Assembly (NCBI RefSeq): GCF_030238365.1
Contig: NZ_JASSOT010000056.1
Coordinates: 26,932 to 90,931 of the forward strand
Reading direction: 5' to 3'
Length of the DNA: 64,000 nt
DNA from: Lelliottia wanjuensis
Lineage (GTDB): Bacteria > Pseudomonadota > Gammaproteobacteria > Enterobacterales > Enterobacteriaceae
The notes under the pieces are model-generated. The model searched no databases and was not told the DNA's origin. It saw only the letters and a program-made list of their open reading frames with translations. Below, one piece after another: positions 1 to 13,160 of this stretch (its first letter is position 1; every line of letters begins with the position of its first letter). A program made the translations under genes and the position numbers.

Positions 1-1606
1 CTTCGCCCACGCGCATCTTCACGGCAAAACCATCGGCGTTGATTTTGCCGGGATCCACATTGGCGTAAGACTCAGAATTTTTTACCCGGTTATGGCTTGC
101 CCACAGTGCCCGGCCCACGTTGTCCGGGGACGATATCTGAATGCCCGTATCGTCGTTCCGGTAGGCGGTCACGTTATCAATCAGGTTGTGGCTGCCCTGA
201 ATGCGCAGGCTTTTGTCGGTAATGTCGATGCCCTTGATGTGCCAGTAGCTGGCATCCACCAGCAGACCATGAATCACGGCCTTGCCGCCTGCCTGCAATG
301 TTTTGCGCCGATCGGCATTGCCGCTGGCAGCCAGTGGGATCTCGCTGCGCGGATACTCTCCGGCTTTGAGGATAATCGTTCCGCCAGGTGCGAGCAGATC
401 AATCGCGGAGGCTAAATCCAGCGGCGAGGCGAGCGTACCTTTCCCGTCGGCTTTGCCGTCAGGGGCGGCGTGCAGCGTCGTATCCGTAAACCCATCTACC
501 TTTTCAACGCTAAACGGCTGATGAATGGTTTCGCCGCTGGTGGGCGTAAAGCTCAGGCTAAAGGCGTTATTTTCCGTCAGGGTCGCTGGCAGGCTGTACA
601 TCTCTCCGGCTTTCACCGCTTTATCGTTACCGACCACCACTTCGTTCTGACGCACACTGAAAACACCGTCATGGTTCGCACGCGCCTGAACGAGGTACTT
701 ATCCGATGTACTTTTCCCTGAGGATGCCAGCTGCACCACCGTCGGGAGTGCTTTGGCCTGCCAGGGTTTTGAAGGTACGGTTTCTGCGGCGGAGGTGGTG
801 AGCGAGGCGTCCGATACGGTGATTTTGGCGTTACGCGAGGCGAAAAAGCCGACGTAATAGCGATCTTTATTTTGCACAGCGATCAGGTCCGCACGCGGTA
901 CGCTTTCGCTCACCCACGCGTCACTCCCGACGGGCGACCAGGCGGTGATAAAACCGTCGTTAGTCCGCTGCAGCTTCAGACGGAATTCCGGCGTCTGGCT
1001 CAGGTCGATCTCTTCTTTAAAGCTCTGCTTTTTAATCGCTGCGCCCGCGTTACCCCAGGGCTGGGAAATCCCTTCGCGGGTGATGGCCTGCATTTTGACC
1101 CGCTGGTGGTCCTTTTTATCCTGGGTCATGATGGCATTCATCACCAGGTTTGAGGCCGCCGGAAACTCTTCATAGCCCTCTTTCAGCGGCTGCTGGCGGG
1201 GCACGCCAATCACGTCGCGCACCAGCAGCCCTGCGCCCTCCTGCGCGGCGGGTTTTGCGCCATTCTCCGGGCCAAACTGCTCAACTTTAACGGTGGCCAG
1301 CAATTCGAAATTCTCACGAGTCGGCAGCTCGGTATAGAAAAAGGTTAACCCGTCGTGCGAGTTGGCAATCTTCCCGCCCCGGCTTTCAATGGTGATGGGT
1401 TTTGAGAGATCCGCCGTGTCCTGCGGCGTCAGCTTTTTGCCGTCGATGGTCACGTCGTTGACGCCGATTTTTTCCGGCAACACGTTAGACGAAAAATTCA
1501 GATCGGTAGACTGCCCAAAAGCAATCGCTTTCCAGACGTGCTGCCCGGCAGCCGAGACAGCAAAGGAGCTACACATCATTAGGGCCAGAGGTATTTTATA
1601 GTTCAT
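1..1606 (-). CDS. pelX: Secreted pectate disaccharide-lyase (PL9, PelX-like), C-terminus beyond the window
   Basis: Exo-acting pectate lyase expected to release unsaturated digalacturonate from polygalacturonate outside the cytoplasm. The gene runs off the left edge, leaving 535 codons. The ATG at 1604-1606 follows an AGGAGA ribosome site, and residues 1-19 are a signal peptide ending VSA. The first ~380 residues resemble the beta-sandwich N-terminal part of PelX. A parallel beta-helix begins near residue 382 (PDGKADGKGT, then APGGTIIL), and NADGFAVK at 523-530 matches the calcium-binding/active-site strand of PL9 lyases. Two KdgR boxes lie upstream, which agrees with a pectin role. It is transcribed divergently from glmU, a place where E. 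coli K-12 has no such gene. The PL9 call is by remembered family motifs; the exo mode is inferred from PelX. Confidence 0.8.
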   Translation of the reverse strand, partial: MNYKIPLALMMCSSFAVSAAGQHVWKAIAFGQSTDLNFSSNVLPEKIGVNDVTIDGKKLTPQDTADLSKPITIESRGGKIANSHDGLTFFYTELPTRENFELLATVKVEQFGPENGAKPAAQEGAGLLVRDVIGVPRQQPLKEGYEEFPAASNLVMNAIMTQDKKDHQRVKMQAITREGISQPWGNAGAAIKKQSFKEEIDLSQTPEFRLKLQRTNDGFITAWSPVGSDAWVSESVPRADLIAVQNKDRYYVGFFASRNAKITVSDASLTTSAAETVPSKPWQAKALPTVVQLASSGKSTSDKYLVQARANHDGVFSVRQNEVVVGNDKAVKAGEMYSLPATLTENNAFSLSFTPTSGETIHQPFSVEKVDGFTDTTLHAAPDGKADGKGTLASPLDLASAIDLLAPGGTIILKAGEYPRSEIPLAASGNADRRKTLQAGGKAVIHGLLVDASYWHIKGIDITDKSLRIQGSHNLIDNVTAYRNDDTGIQISSPDNVGRALWASHNRVKNSESYANVDPGKINADGFAVKMRVGE

Positions 1607-1644
1607 CTTATTCTCCTGATTGATAAGTGAGCGCCATTATCATC

Positions 1645-1667
1645 AAGATGAAACGGTGTTTCTTTTT
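1645..1667. promoter_or_regulatory. KdgR operator, proximal (pelX)
   Basis: Palindromic ATGAAACGGTGTTTCTTTT fits the KdgR box pattern (GAAAC, short centre, GTTTC, T-rich end). It lies about 40-60 bp upstream of the pelX start, where a repressor would block transcription until ketodeoxygluconate accumulates. Confidence 0.7.
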
Positions 1668-1686
1668 TAGATGTCACAATAATGAA

Positions 1687-1709
1687 TAATTAAAACACCG
1701 TTTTGCTTT
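1687..1709. promoter_or_regulatory. KdgR operator, distal (pelX)
   Basis: ATTAAAACACCGTTTTGCTT is a second KdgR-like palindrome (AAAAC-ACC-GTTTT) about 40 bp from the first. Paired boxes are common upstream of strongly repressed pectinase genes. No other feature is seen between here and the glmU promoter region. Confidence 0.6.
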
Positions 1710-1873
1710 GAACTGATCTTTATTCTTGAGGCGAAAAAATCGCTAACCTGTTGTGAACCCTTGCGACTTGCCTTAAGAAAGCTATTTTCCAGAGAAAAAG
1801 TGATTTACTCTGACCGCAAAACTATCCTCAAATAGCGAATATCGCCGGATGTTGAACGTTTTACGAGCGGTCC

Positions 1874-1890
1874 ATTTTATGACGCAAAAT
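1874..1890. promoter_or_regulatory. Possible NagC operator upstream of glmU
   Basis: ATTTT-7 bp-AAAAT inverted repeat 60-77 bp before the glmU start. E. coli glmUS is activated by NagC from a site at about this distance. The match is by pattern only. Confidence 0.35.
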
Positions 1891-1950
1891 ATGTAGAATT
1901 TTCAACGTCAAAGGGTTTTACTTCTCACTCAAATTACAGTCAGGACGCGT

Positions 1951-3321
1951 ATGTTGAACAATACGATGAGCGTGGTCATCCTTGCCGCTGGCAAAGGCAC
2001 CCGCATGTATTCCGATCTTCCTAAGGTGCTTCACACACTGGCAGGAAAGCCAATGGTGCAGCATGTCATTGATGCCGCTGGAGAACTTGGCGCAAGCAAG
2101 GTCCATCTGGTGTATGGCCACGGCGGCGATCTGCTCAAGCAAACGCTGCGCGATGACAAACTCAACTGGGTCCTTCAGGCAGAACAGCTGGGAACGGGCC
2201 ATGCGATGCAGCAGGCCGCGCCGTTCTTTGCGGATGACGAAGACATTCTGATGCTCTACGGCGATGTCCCGCTGATCGCAGTAGAAACCCTGACGCGCCT
2301 GCGTGAAGCCAAACCGCAGGGCGGCATCGGTTTATTGACCGTTAAACTCGACGATTCGACAGGCTATGGCCGCATCACCCGTGAAAACGGCAAAGTGACC
2401 GGCATCGTTGAGCACAAAGATGCGACTGACGAACAGCGTCAGATTCAGGAAATCAATACCGGCATCCTGATCGCCAACGGCGCAGACATGAAGCGCTGGC
2501 TGGCAAAACTGAACAACAACAATGCCCAGGGTGAATACTACATCACCGATATCATTGCCCTGGCGCACCACGAAGGAAATGAGATCGTGGCGGTTCATCC
2601 CGATCGCCTGAGCGAAGTGGAAGGCGTGAACAACCGTCTGCAGCTCTCGCGCCTGGAACGTGTTTACCAGTCCGAGCAGGCAGAAAAACTGCTGCTGGCG
2701 GGCGTGATGCTGCGCGATCCGGTGCGTTTTGATCTGCGCGGCACGCTGAATCACGGGCGCGATGTGGAAATCGACACTAACGTTATTATTGAAGGTCAGG
2801 TCACGCTTGGGAATCGCGTCAAAATCGGTACCGGGTGTGTGATCAAAAACAGCGTGATTGGCGATGATTGCGAAATCAGCCCGTACAGCGTGGTGGAAGA
2901 TTCACATCTGGAAGCGGCCTGCACCATCGGCCCGTTCGCGCGTCTGCGTCCTGGCGCCGAGCTGCTGGAAGGCGCGCACGTGGGCAACTTCGTTGAGATG
3001 AAAAAAGCGCGTCTGGGTAAGGGCTCGAAAGCGGGTCATCTGAGCTATCTGGGCGACGCGGAAATTGGCGACAACGTGAACATCGGTGCGGGTACGATCA
3101 CCTGTAATTACGATGGCGCGAACAAGTTTAAAACCATCATCGGTGACGATGTGTTTGTCGGCTCCGACACGCAACTGGTGGCGCCGGTCACCGTCGGTAA
3201 GGGTGTGACCATCGCCGCCGGAACGACAGTGACGCGCGATGTGGCGGATAATGAGCTGGTGCTCAGCCGCGTACCGCAGGTGCATAAGCAAGGCTGGCAG
3301 CGTCCGGTGAAGAAGAAGTAA
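1951..3321 (+). CDS. glmU: Bifunctional UDP-GlcNAc pyrophosphorylase / GlcN-1-P acetyltransferase
   Basis: Cytoplasmic enzyme making UDP-N-acetylglucosamine for peptidoglycan and LPS. It acetylates glucosamine-1-phosphate, then transfers UMP. The N-terminal half has the nucleotidyltransferase signature LAAGKGTRM (residues 11-19) with the downstream lysine in LPKVL. The C-terminal half is a left-handed beta-helix of hexapeptide repeats and keeps the catalytic-His segment GHLSYLG. The 456 residues equal the E. coli length. It is first in the glmUS operon and divergent from pelX; the 209-bp gap to glmS holds a REP copy and the glmS leader. Confidence 0.98.
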   Translation: MLNNTMSVVILAAGKGTRMYSDLPKVLHTLAGKPMVQHVIDAAGELGASKVHLVYGHGGDLLKQTLRDDKLNWVLQAEQLGTGHAMQQAAPFFADDEDILMLYGDVPLIAVETLTRLREAKPQGGIGLLTVKLDDSTGYGRITRENGKVTGIVEHKDATDEQRQIQEINTGILIANGADMKRWLAKLNNNNAQGEYYITDIIALAHHEGNEIVAVHPDRLSEVEGVNNRLQLSRLERVYQSEQAEKLLLAGVMLRDPVRFDLRGTLNHGRDVEIDTNVIIEGQVTLGNRVKIGTGCVIKNSVIGDDCEISPYSVVEDSHLEAACTIGPFARLRPGAELLEGAHVGNFVEMKKARLGKGSKAGHLSYLGDAEIGDNVNIGAGTITCNYDGANKFKTIIGDDVFVGSDTQLVAPVTVGKGVTIAAGTTVTRDVADNELVLSRVPQVHKQGWQRPVKKK

Positions 3322-3327
3322 CAACCA

Positions 3328-3357
3328 GGCGGGTGGCGCTTCGCTTACCCGCCCTAC
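3328..3357. repeat. REP (palindromic) element after glmU
   Basis: GGCGGGTGGCGCTTCGCTTA followed by CCCGCC: stem GGCGGGT/ACCCGCC with the typical inner GGCGCTTCGCTT. Near-identical units recur at about 6723, 12482, 26926, 35985 and 40486 in this window. Confidence 0.8.
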
Positions 3358-3420
3358 GATTTTGTCTGTCGGCATCGCCGATGGATGTGGGATGAGGGGA
3401 TAACATAATCCTCCGCCCAA

Positions 3421-3530
3421 AGGCAGTACCTAAAAATATAACCCCACTCTCTACAAGGCTCGGGGCGCCCTAAAAGGGCATAACAGGTCAGCGACAACGC
3501 GGCATAACGCCATTATCAGGAAATCTAACT
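3421..3530 (+). promoter_or_regulatory. glmS leader region
   Basis: Untranslated stretch between the REP copy and the glmS start. It holds a hairpin (GGGGCGCCC/GGGC near 3462-3479) and a GGTCAGCGACAACGC stretch that I recall as conserved in E. coli. In E. coli this leader is cleaved after glmU and is opened by the sRNA GlmZ with Hfq; that control here is inferred from synteny, not shown. Confidence 0.35.
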
Positions 3531-5360
3531 ATGTGTGGAATTGTTGGCGCAGTTGCGCAGCGTGATATTGCTGAAATCCTTCTCGAAGGTTTACGTCGTC
3601 TGGAATACCGTGGCTATGACTCTGCCGGTCTGGCAGTAGTGGATGCAGAAGGTCATATGACCCGTCTGCGCCGTCTCGGTAAAGTGCAAATGCTGGCGCA
3701 AGCCGCGGAAGAAACGCCGCTGCACGGCGGAACCGGTATCGCGCACACCCGCTGGGCAACCCACGGCGAACCGTCTGAAGGTAACGCCCACCCGCATGTG
3801 TCTGAACACATTGTGGTGGTGCATAACGGCATTATCGAAAACCACGAACCGCTGCGCGAAGAGTTGAAAGCGCGTGGCTACACCTTTGTCTCTGAAACTG
3901 ACACCGAAGTTATCGCTCACCTGGTTCACTGGGAACTGGAGCAGGGCGGTACGCTGCGCGAAGCGGTGCTGCGCGCCATTCCTCAGCTGCGCGGCGCGTA
4001 CGGTACAGTGATCATGGATTCTCGCGATCCGAGCACCCTGCTGGCGGCACGTTCCGGTAGCCCGATGGTCATCGGTATGGGTATGGGCGAGAACTTCATC
4101 GCTTCCGATCAGCTGGCACTCCTGCCGGTCACCCGTCGTTTTATCTTCCTCGAAGAGGGCGATATCGCGGAAGTGACCCGTCGCAGCGTGACGGTCTTTG
4201 ATAAATCCGGCGCGCAGGTGAAGCGTCAGGAGATCGAATCGAATCTGCAGTACGATGCGGGCGACAAAGGCGCGTACCGTCACTATATGCAGAAAGAGAT
4301 CTATGAGCAGCCGAACGCCATAAAGAACACCCTGACCGGGCGCATCAGCCACGGCGAGGTGGATCTGAGCGAGCTGGGTGCGAACGCCAACGAGATGCTG
4401 GCGAAGGTCGAGCATATCCAGATTGTGGCCTGCGGCACCTCTTACAACTCAGGTATGGTTTCGCGTTACTGGTTTGAAGCGTTGGCGGGCGTACCGTGCG
4501 ATGTTGAAATCGCCTCGGAATTCCGCTACCGCAAATCGGCCGTGCGCCGTAACAGCCTGATGATCACCCTTTCCCAGTCCGGTGAAACGGCGGATACCCT
4601 GGCGGCCCTGCGTCTGTCGAAAGAGCTGGGCTATCTCGGTTCTTTGGCGATCTGTAACGTCCCTGGCTCGTCGCTGGTGCGTGAATCGGATCTGGCGCTG
4701 ATGACCAAAGCCGGTACTGAAATCGGCGTGGCATCGACCAAAGCCTTCACCACTCAGCTGACCGTGCTGTTGATGCTGGTGGCGAAACTGGCGCGTCTGA
4801 AAGGCCAGGATGCGTCCATTGAGCAGGATATCGTTCACGGGCTGCAGGCGCTGCCGAGCCGTATCGAACAGATGCTGTCTCAGGACAAGCGCATCGAAGC
4901 GCTGGCAGAAGATTTCTCTGACAAACACCACGCCCTGTTCCTTGGCCGTGGCGATCAGTACCCAATCGCGCTGGAAGGCGCGCTGAAGCTGAAAGAGATC
5001 TCCTACATCCATGCGGAAGCCTACGCCGCAGGCGAGCTGAAACACGGCCCGCTGGCGCTGATTGACGCGGATATGCCGGTGATCGTGGTTGCCCCGAACA
5101 ACGAACTGCTGGAAAAACTGAAATCGAACATCGAAGAAGTGCGCGCCCGTGGCGGCCAGCTGTACGTCTTCGCCGATCAGGATGCCGGGTTTGTCAGCAA
5201 CGACAACATGCACATCATCGAGATGCCGCATGTTGAAGAGGTGATTGCCCCGATCTTCTACACCGTTCCGCTGCAGCTGCTGGCGTATCACGTCGCGCTG
5301 ATCAAAGGCACCGACGTCGACCAGCCGCGTAACCTGGCGAAGTCCGTCACCGTAGAATAA
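3531..5360 (+). CDS. glmS: Glutamine-fructose-6-phosphate aminotransferase (isomerizing)
   Basis: Makes glucosamine-6-phosphate from fructose-6-phosphate and glutamine, the entry step to amino sugars. The start Met is followed by the N-terminal nucleophile Cys (MCGIVGAV) of the class II glutamine amidotransferase domain. Two SIS sugar-isomerase domains follow (CGTSYNSG and [10 protein letters not shown] in the first). The C-terminus KSVTVE is the invariant family tail. Length 609. It is second gene of glmUS and ends at a strong terminator. An AGGA site lies 7-10 bases before the ATG. Confidence 0.98.
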   Translation: MCGIVGAVAQRDIAEILLEGLRRLEYRGYDSAGLAVVDAEGHMTRLRRLGKVQMLAQAAEETPLHGGTGIAHTRWATHGEPSEGNAHPHVSEHIVVVHNGIIENHEPLREELKARGYTFVSETDTEVIAHLVHWELEQGGTLREAVLRAIPQLRGAYGTVIMDSRDPSTLLAARSGSPMVIGMGMGENFIASDQLALLPVTRRFIFLEEGDIAEVTRRSVTVFDKSGAQVKRQEIESNLQYDAGDKGAYRHYMQKEIYEQPNAIKNTLTGRISHGEVDLSELGANANEMLAKVEHIQIVACGTSYNSGMVSRYWFEALAGVPCDVEIASEFRYRKSAVRRNSLMITLSQSGETADTLAALRLSKELGYLGSLAICNVPGSSLVRESDLALMTKAGTEIGVASTKAFTTQLTVLLMLVAKLARLKGQDASIEQDIVHGLQALPSRIEQMLSQDKRIEALAEDFSDKHHALFLGRGDQYPIALEGALKLKEISYIHAEAYAAGELKHGPLALIDADMPVIVVAPNNELLEKLKSNIEEVRARGGQLYVFADQDAGFVSNDNMHIIEMPHVEEVIAPIFYTVPLQLLAYHVALIKGTDVDQPRNLAKSVTVE

Positions 5361-5368
5361 TCCCTTCA

Positions 5369-5397
5369 GGCTCCACCTTCGGGTGGAGCTTTTTTTA
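5369..5397 (+). terminator. Rho-independent terminator of glmUS
   Basis: Stem GCTCCACC/GGGTGGAGC with a TTC loop, followed by seven T residues, 9 bases after the glmS stop. Confidence 0.9.
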
Positions 5398-5553
5398 TCC
5401 CTTCCCGACGTTTTTATTTATGACAATCTGTCATCTTCAGCTACTTTTTTCAGTGTCACAGAAAGAAAATTTTTCTGAAATCGCACTGTCATATAAGCGG
5501 CTAACACGATGATTATTAATGCTAATTTTGCAGATTCTTAAGTGAAACTTTCA

Positions 5554-5571
5554 GTGTCATAAAACTGTCAT
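5554..5571 (+). promoter_or_regulatory. Pho box 1 (PhoB site) of pstS
   Basis: GTGTCATAAAACTGTCAT is one mismatch from the PhoB consensus: two direct TGTCAT repeats 11 bp apart. It lies 90-107 bp upstream of the pstS ATG and implies phosphate-starvation induction of the whole operon. Confidence 0.9.
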
Positions 5572-5573
5572 AA

Positions 5574-6701
<1,128 letters not shown>

Positions 6702-6722
6702 CAGGATATATTTAACGAAGAT

Positions 6723-6795
6723 GGCGGGTGGCGCTACGCTTACCCGCCCTACGGTTTAATCTGTAGGCCCGGTAAGCGTAAGCGCCACCGGGCAT
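6723..6795. repeat. Pair of REP elements between pstS and pstC
   Basis: Two palindromic units back to back: GGCGGGTGGCGCTACGCTT... and GTAGGCCCGGTAAGCGTAAG... A REP pair inside this operon could protect pstS mRNA from 3' decay and so keep the binding protein in excess; that effect is known for REP elements in general and is inferred here. Confidence 0.8.
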
Positions 6796-6826
6796 AATCG
6801 TAAAACGTCTCAAAATAGAAGAGTGA

Positions 6827-8679
<1,853 letters not shown>

Positions 8680-8713
8680 TTTTGACGGCGCGGCACAACG
8701 CGGCGCCGAATGA

Positions 8714-9499
<786 letters not shown>

Positions 9500-9512
9500 T
9501 TTGGAGTGAATC

Positions 9513-10238
9513 ATGGACAACCTCAATCTTAACAAACACATTTCCGGCCAGTTCAACGCAGAGCTGGAAAGTATCCGCACCCAGGTGATGACGATGGGCG
9601 GCATGGTCGAGCAGCAGCTGTCTGATGCGATCACCGCCATGCATAACCAGGACAGCGATCTGGCGAAGCGCGTTGTCGAAGGCGATAAAAACGTCAACAT
9701 GATGGAAGTGGCGATCGACGAAGCCTGCGTGCGCATCATCGCGAAACGTCAGCCGACGGCGAGCGACCTGCGTCTGGTGATGGCGATCATCAAAACCATC
9801 GCCGAGCTGGAACGTATTGGCGACGTGGCGGATAAAATCTGCCGCACCGCGCTGGAGAAGTTCTCCCACCAGCACCAGCCGCTGCTGGTGAGCCTGGAAT
9901 CCCTGGGCCGTCATACGGTGCAGATGCTGCATGACGTACTGGATGCGTTCGCACGTATGGATCTTGATGAAGCGGTGCGTATTTACCGTGAAGACAAGAA
10001 GGTCGACCAGGAATATGAAGGCATTGTGCGTCAGCTGATGACCTACATGATGGAAGATCCGCGCACCATTCCAAGCGTACTCACCGCGCTGTTCTGCGCG
10101 CGTTCTATCGAGCGTATCGGCGACCGCTGCCAGAACATTTGTGAATACATCTTCTACTTCGTGAAAGGACAGGATTTCCGTCACGTGGGCGGGGATGAGC
10201 TGGATAAGCTGCTGGCGGGGAAAGACCCGAAAGAGTGA
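9513..10238 (+). CDS. phoU: Phosphate-signalling regulator PhoU
   Basis: Cytoplasmic helical-bundle protein that links Pst to the PhoR kinase and keeps the Pho regulon off when phosphate is plentiful. 241 residues built of two similar three-helix bundles, each with a conserved metal-binding E/DxxxD motif (around ERIGDVADK in the first and ERIGDRCQN in the second). Last gene of the pst operon; a REP-type hairpin follows. Confidence 0.97.
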   Translation: MDNLNLNKHISGQFNAELESIRTQVMTMGGMVEQQLSDAITAMHNQDSDLAKRVVEGDKNVNMMEVAIDEACVRIIAKRQPTASDLRLVMAIIKTIAELERIGDVADKICRTALEKFSHQHQPLLVSLESLGRHTVQMLHDVLDAFARMDLDEAVRIYREDKKVDQEYEGIVRQLMTYMMEDPRTIPSVLTALFCARSIERIGDRCQNICEYIFYFVKGQDFRHVGGDELDKLLAGKDPKE

Positions 10239-10256
10239 TCGGTTCAGGCAGGTTTT

Positions 10257-10292
10257 GTAGGCCGGATAAGCGCAAGCGCCATCCGGCTTTTT
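10257..10292 (+). terminator. REP hairpin / terminator after phoU
   Basis: GCCGGATAAGCGC-AA-GCGCCATCCGGC followed by six T residues. It is a REP-type palindrome and also fits a rho-independent terminator. It lies between the convergent phoU and yieH genes. Confidence 0.7.
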
Positions 10293-10295
10293 TCA

Positions 10296-10961
10296 TTAAC
10301 GCGTAATATCCCACCCGCGCGCCTTCCACAGCTCCGGCAACTGCGCCAGATCGGTAAAGGTCGTCACTTTCGGATGGCTGATCGGCTTATTATGCGGATC
10401 GGCGCAGAAGTAAAACACCTCCATCCCCGCATCAATCCCTGACTGCGCACCGGCGCTGGAATCATCCACCAGAATGCAGTTTTCCACGTTCACGTTCATC
10501 GCTTTCGCGGCGTGGAACATCAGGGCCGGATCCGGCTTCCAGCGCTGGATATCGTAGCCGCTGAACAGTTTTTCCGGGAAATGGTGCAACATTTCCAGCT
10601 TGCCGAGGGAGTGCTGCATTTTGCTGACCGGGCCGTTGGAGACCACGCACATCGGCACCGTCATTGAATCGAGCAGGGCATTCGCTCCGGCGATCACTTC
10701 CAGCTCCGAGTCGAAAAGGCGTGCGACCTCGGCGCGGTAAACTGGTTCTAAGTCGGCCTTCGCCAGACTGACGCCGTGCTCAGCGTTGATAATGTCGATG
10801 ATCTCGTACAGTTTGACGCCTTTGAAGCGTTTAAACGTCTCTTCGAGATCGAGCGTAATGCCAAATTCCTGGAACATGCTGACATACGCGCGGGAACAAA
10901 TGACCTCACTGTCGACCAGCGTACCGTCGCAGTCGAAAAATACCGCTTCAATTCCGGACAT
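10296..10961 (-). CDS. yieH: HAD-family sugar-phosphate phosphatase YieH (6-phosphogluconate phosphatase-like)
   Basis: Beta-phosphoglucomutase-type HAD hydrolase; E. coli YieH acts on 6-phosphogluconate and purine-like phosphates in vitro. Motif I DCDGT (D10 nucleophile, D12), motif II VVSNG, the Lys in WKPDP, and motif IV VDDSSAG are all present. The ATG at 10961 gives 221 residues, the E. coli length; a TTG 18 bases upstream could add six residues but the AAGGGAAAGG ribosome site favours the ATG. It stands alone, divergent from adeP. In E. coli K-12 the bgl operon lies between phoU and yieH; here they are adjacent. Confidence 0.93.
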   Translation of the reverse strand: MSGIEAVFFDCDGTLVDSEVICSRAYVSMFQEFGITLDLEETFKRFKGVKLYEIIDIINAEHGVSLAKADLEPVYRAEVARLFDSELEVIAGANALLDSMTVPMCVVSNGPVSKMQHSLGKLEMLHHFPEKLFSGYDIQRWKPDPALMFHAAKAMNVNVENCILVDDSSAGAQSGIDAGMEVFYFCADPHNKPISHPKVTTFTDLAQLPELWKARGWDITR

Positions 10962-11010
10962 GCCTTTCCCTTTTAACAAGTTTAACGTTTACGTAATGCA
11001 GTTTTGCGAG

Positions 11011-11026
11011 ACGCAATCGTTGCCGT
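11011..11026. promoter_or_regulatory. PurR operator upstream of adeP
   Basis: ACGCAATCGTTGCCGT matches the PurR box (ACGCAAACGTTTTCNT) at most positions. It lies about 100 bp upstream of adeP. E. coli adeP (yieG) belongs to the PurR regulon, so purine repression is expected. Confidence 0.6.
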
Positions 11027-11125
11027 ATAAGCAAAATCAATGAAAAAAAGTATCTCGCAAACGCGCCTATTGTCGCATTTTGGTATAGGATAGCGACGGA
11101 TTTTTCCCTCCTTGTTCGGAAACTG

Positions 11126-12466
11126 ATGATGAGCCAACAACACACTACCCAGACGTCTGGTCAGGGTCTGCTTGAGCGCGTGTTTAAACTGCGCGAGCAC
11201 GGCACAACGGCACGCACCGAAGTGATCGCCGGTTTTACCACCTTCCTGACGATGGTTTATATCGTTTTTGTTAACCCGCAAATTCTGGGCGTTGCTGGCA
11301 TGGATACCAGCGCCGTCTTCGTGACCACCTGTCTGATCGCCGCCCTCGGCAGCATCCTGATGGGCGTGTTCGCCAACCTTCCGGTCGCTCTGGCACCGGC
11401 AATGGGTCTGAACGCATTCTTCGCCTTCGTGGTGGTGCAGGCGATGGGCCTGCCATGGCAAGTGGGGATGGGCGCCATCTTCTGGGGCGCGGTCGGCCTG
11501 CTGCTGCTGACCATTTTCCGCGTGCGTTACTGGATGATTGCTAATATCCCGGTGAGCCTGCGTGTGGGTATCACCAGCGGTATCGGTCTGTTCATCGGCA
11601 TGATGGGCCTGAAAAACGCGGGCGTGATCGTCGCCAACCCGGAAACCCTGGTGAGCATCGGCAACCTGACCTCGCACAGCGTCCTGCTGGGCGTGCTGGG
11701 CTTCTTCATCATCGCCATTCTCGCGTCCCGTAATATTCACGCGGCGGTGCTGGTCTCGATTATCGTGACCACCCTGCTGGGCTGGATGCTGGGCGACGTG
11801 CATTACAGCGGCATCGTCTCTGCGCCACCGAGCGTGACCACCGTGATTGGCCACGTGGATCTGGCGGGGTCGTTTAACCTCGGCCTGGCAGGCGTGATCT
11901 TCTCCTTCATGCTGGTAAACCTGTTCGACTCCTCCGGTACCCTTATCGGTGTGACCGATAAAGCGGGTCTGGCGGATGAGAAAGGTAAATTCCCGCGCAT
12001 GAAGCAGGCGCTGTATGTGGACAGCATCTCGTCGGTAGCCGGTTCTTTCATCGGTACTTCTTCCGTCACGGCGTATATCGAGTCTTCTTCCGGTGTCTCC
12101 GTCGGTGGCCGCACCGGTCTGACCGCGGTGGTCGTGGGCCTGCTGTTCCTGCTGGTGATCTTCCTCTCTCCGCTGGCGGGGATGGTTCCACCGTATGCGG
12201 CTGCAGGCGCGCTGATCTACGTCGGTGTGCTGATGACCTCGAGTCTGGCGCGCGTGAAGTGGGAAGATTTAACCGAAGCGGTGCCGGCGTTTATTACCGC
12301 CGTGATGATGCCGTTTAGCTTCTCCATCACCGAAGGTATCGCCCTGGGCTTTATCTCCTACTGCGTGATGAAAATCGGTACCGGTCGTTTCCGCGAGCTG
12401 AGCCCATGCGTGATCGTGGTGGCGCTGCTGTTCGTGCTGAAGATTGTGTTTATCGACGCGCACTAA
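11126..12466 (+). CDS. adeP: High-affinity adenine permease
   Basis: Inner-membrane proton symporter for adenine (AzgA/NCS2-like family). 446 residues if the first of two tandem ATGs is used, 445 from the second as in E. coli. About 12-14 hydrophobic segments. The family motif region near residues 85-95 (APAMGLNAFFA) and the IESSSGVSVGGRTG stretch near residues 310-330 are conserved. Single gene with a PurR box upstream and a REP-type hairpin downstream. Confidence 0.95.
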   Translation: MMSQQHTTQTSGQGLLERVFKLREHGTTARTEVIAGFTTFLTMVYIVFVNPQILGVAGMDTSAVFVTTCLIAALGSILMGVFANLPVALAPAMGLNAFFAFVVVQAMGLPWQVGMGAIFWGAVGLLLLTIFRVRYWMIANIPVSLRVGITSGIGLFIGMMGLKNAGVIVANPETLVSIGNLTSHSVLLGVLGFFIIAILASRNIHAAVLVSIIVTTLLGWMLGDVHYSGIVSAPPSVTTVIGHVDLAGSFNLGLAGVIFSFMLVNLFDSSGTLIGVTDKAGLADEKGKFPRMKQALYVDSISSVAGSFIGTSSVTAYIESSSGVSVGGRTGLTAVVVGLLFLLVIFLSPLAGMVPPYAAAGALIYVGVLMTSSLARVKWEDLTEAVPAFITAVMMPFSFSITEGIALGFISYCVMKIGTGRFRELSPCVIVVALLFVLKIVFIDAH

Positions 12467-12481
12467 GGTGCGGTTTGTGGT

Positions 12482-12556
12482 GTCAGGTGGCGCTTCGCTT
12501 ACCTGACCTACAGAAGAGAACAAGCCCGGTACGCGTTAGCGTCACCGGGCTTTTTA
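12482..12556. repeat. REP pair / terminator between adeP and yieF
   Basis: First palindrome GTCAGGTGGCGCTTCGCTTACCTGAC, then AGCCCGGT...ACCGGGCT followed by TTTTTA. It separates the convergent adeP and yieF and could terminate adeP. Confidence 0.7.
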
Positions 12557-13123
12557 TTAGGCTTTAACTCGCTGAATATACTCGCCAAACGCGGTCAACT
12601 GGCCGGTCAGATGATCCAGCGTGCTTTGATCCACCACTTCACCCGTCTGGGTATCGACTTTGTTCTGAATCACCCCACCCATAAATTCCGGCTTGTTCAT
12701 CACCATTGCATCAAGGAACACCAGAATCTGACGCAGATGATACTGGCAGCGTGCGCCGCCAATCGCGCCCATCGAGCTGGTCTGGATCAGCACCGGCTTG
12801 CCGGACAGCGGCTGTTCCGGCAAACGGGAGAGCCAGTCGATCGCATTCTTCAGGCCACCTGGCACCGAATAGTTGTATTCCGGGGTGACAATCACTACGC
12901 CGTCGGCCTGGCGGATCTGCTCGGCCAGCGCTTCGACGCTTTGCGGGAACCCTTCTTCCTGCTGAACATCGGCGTCGTACAGAGGGATATCACCAATCGA
13001 CGGCAGCGCGGTCACGTCCATCCCCGCCGGTGCCAGCTTAGGCAGCGTGCGGGCAACCATCCCGTTAAATGAACCTTTACGCAGGCTTCCCAGTAACGTA
13101 ACAACTTTCAACGTATCAGACAT
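12557..13123 (-). CDS. yieF: NAD(P)H-dependent FMN reductase (chromate/quinone reductase ChrR)
   Basis: Soluble flavodoxin-like reductase that reduces quinones, chromate and other oxidants by obligate two-electron transfer. FMN-phosphate loop GSLRKGSFN (residues 12-20) and the PEYNYSVPG loop are present. The ATG at 13123 follows AAAGGAG and gives 188 residues, as in E. coli; in-frame sequence upstream would add ten residues without a ribosome site. Lies 37 bp downstream of yieE on the same strand. Confidence 0.95.
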   Translation of the reverse strand: MSDTLKVVTLLGSLRKGSFNGMVARTLPKLAPAGMDVTALPSIGDIPLYDADVQQEEGFPQSVEALAEQIRQADGVVIVTPEYNYSVPGGLKNAIDWLSRLPEQPLSGKPVLIQTSSMGAIGGARCQYHLRQILVFLDAMVMNKPEFMGGVIQNKVDTQTGEVVDQSTLDHLTGQLTAFGEYIQRVKA

Positions 13124-13160
13124 GATTACTCCTTTTTCATCATGATGGCCCATCAGCGGG

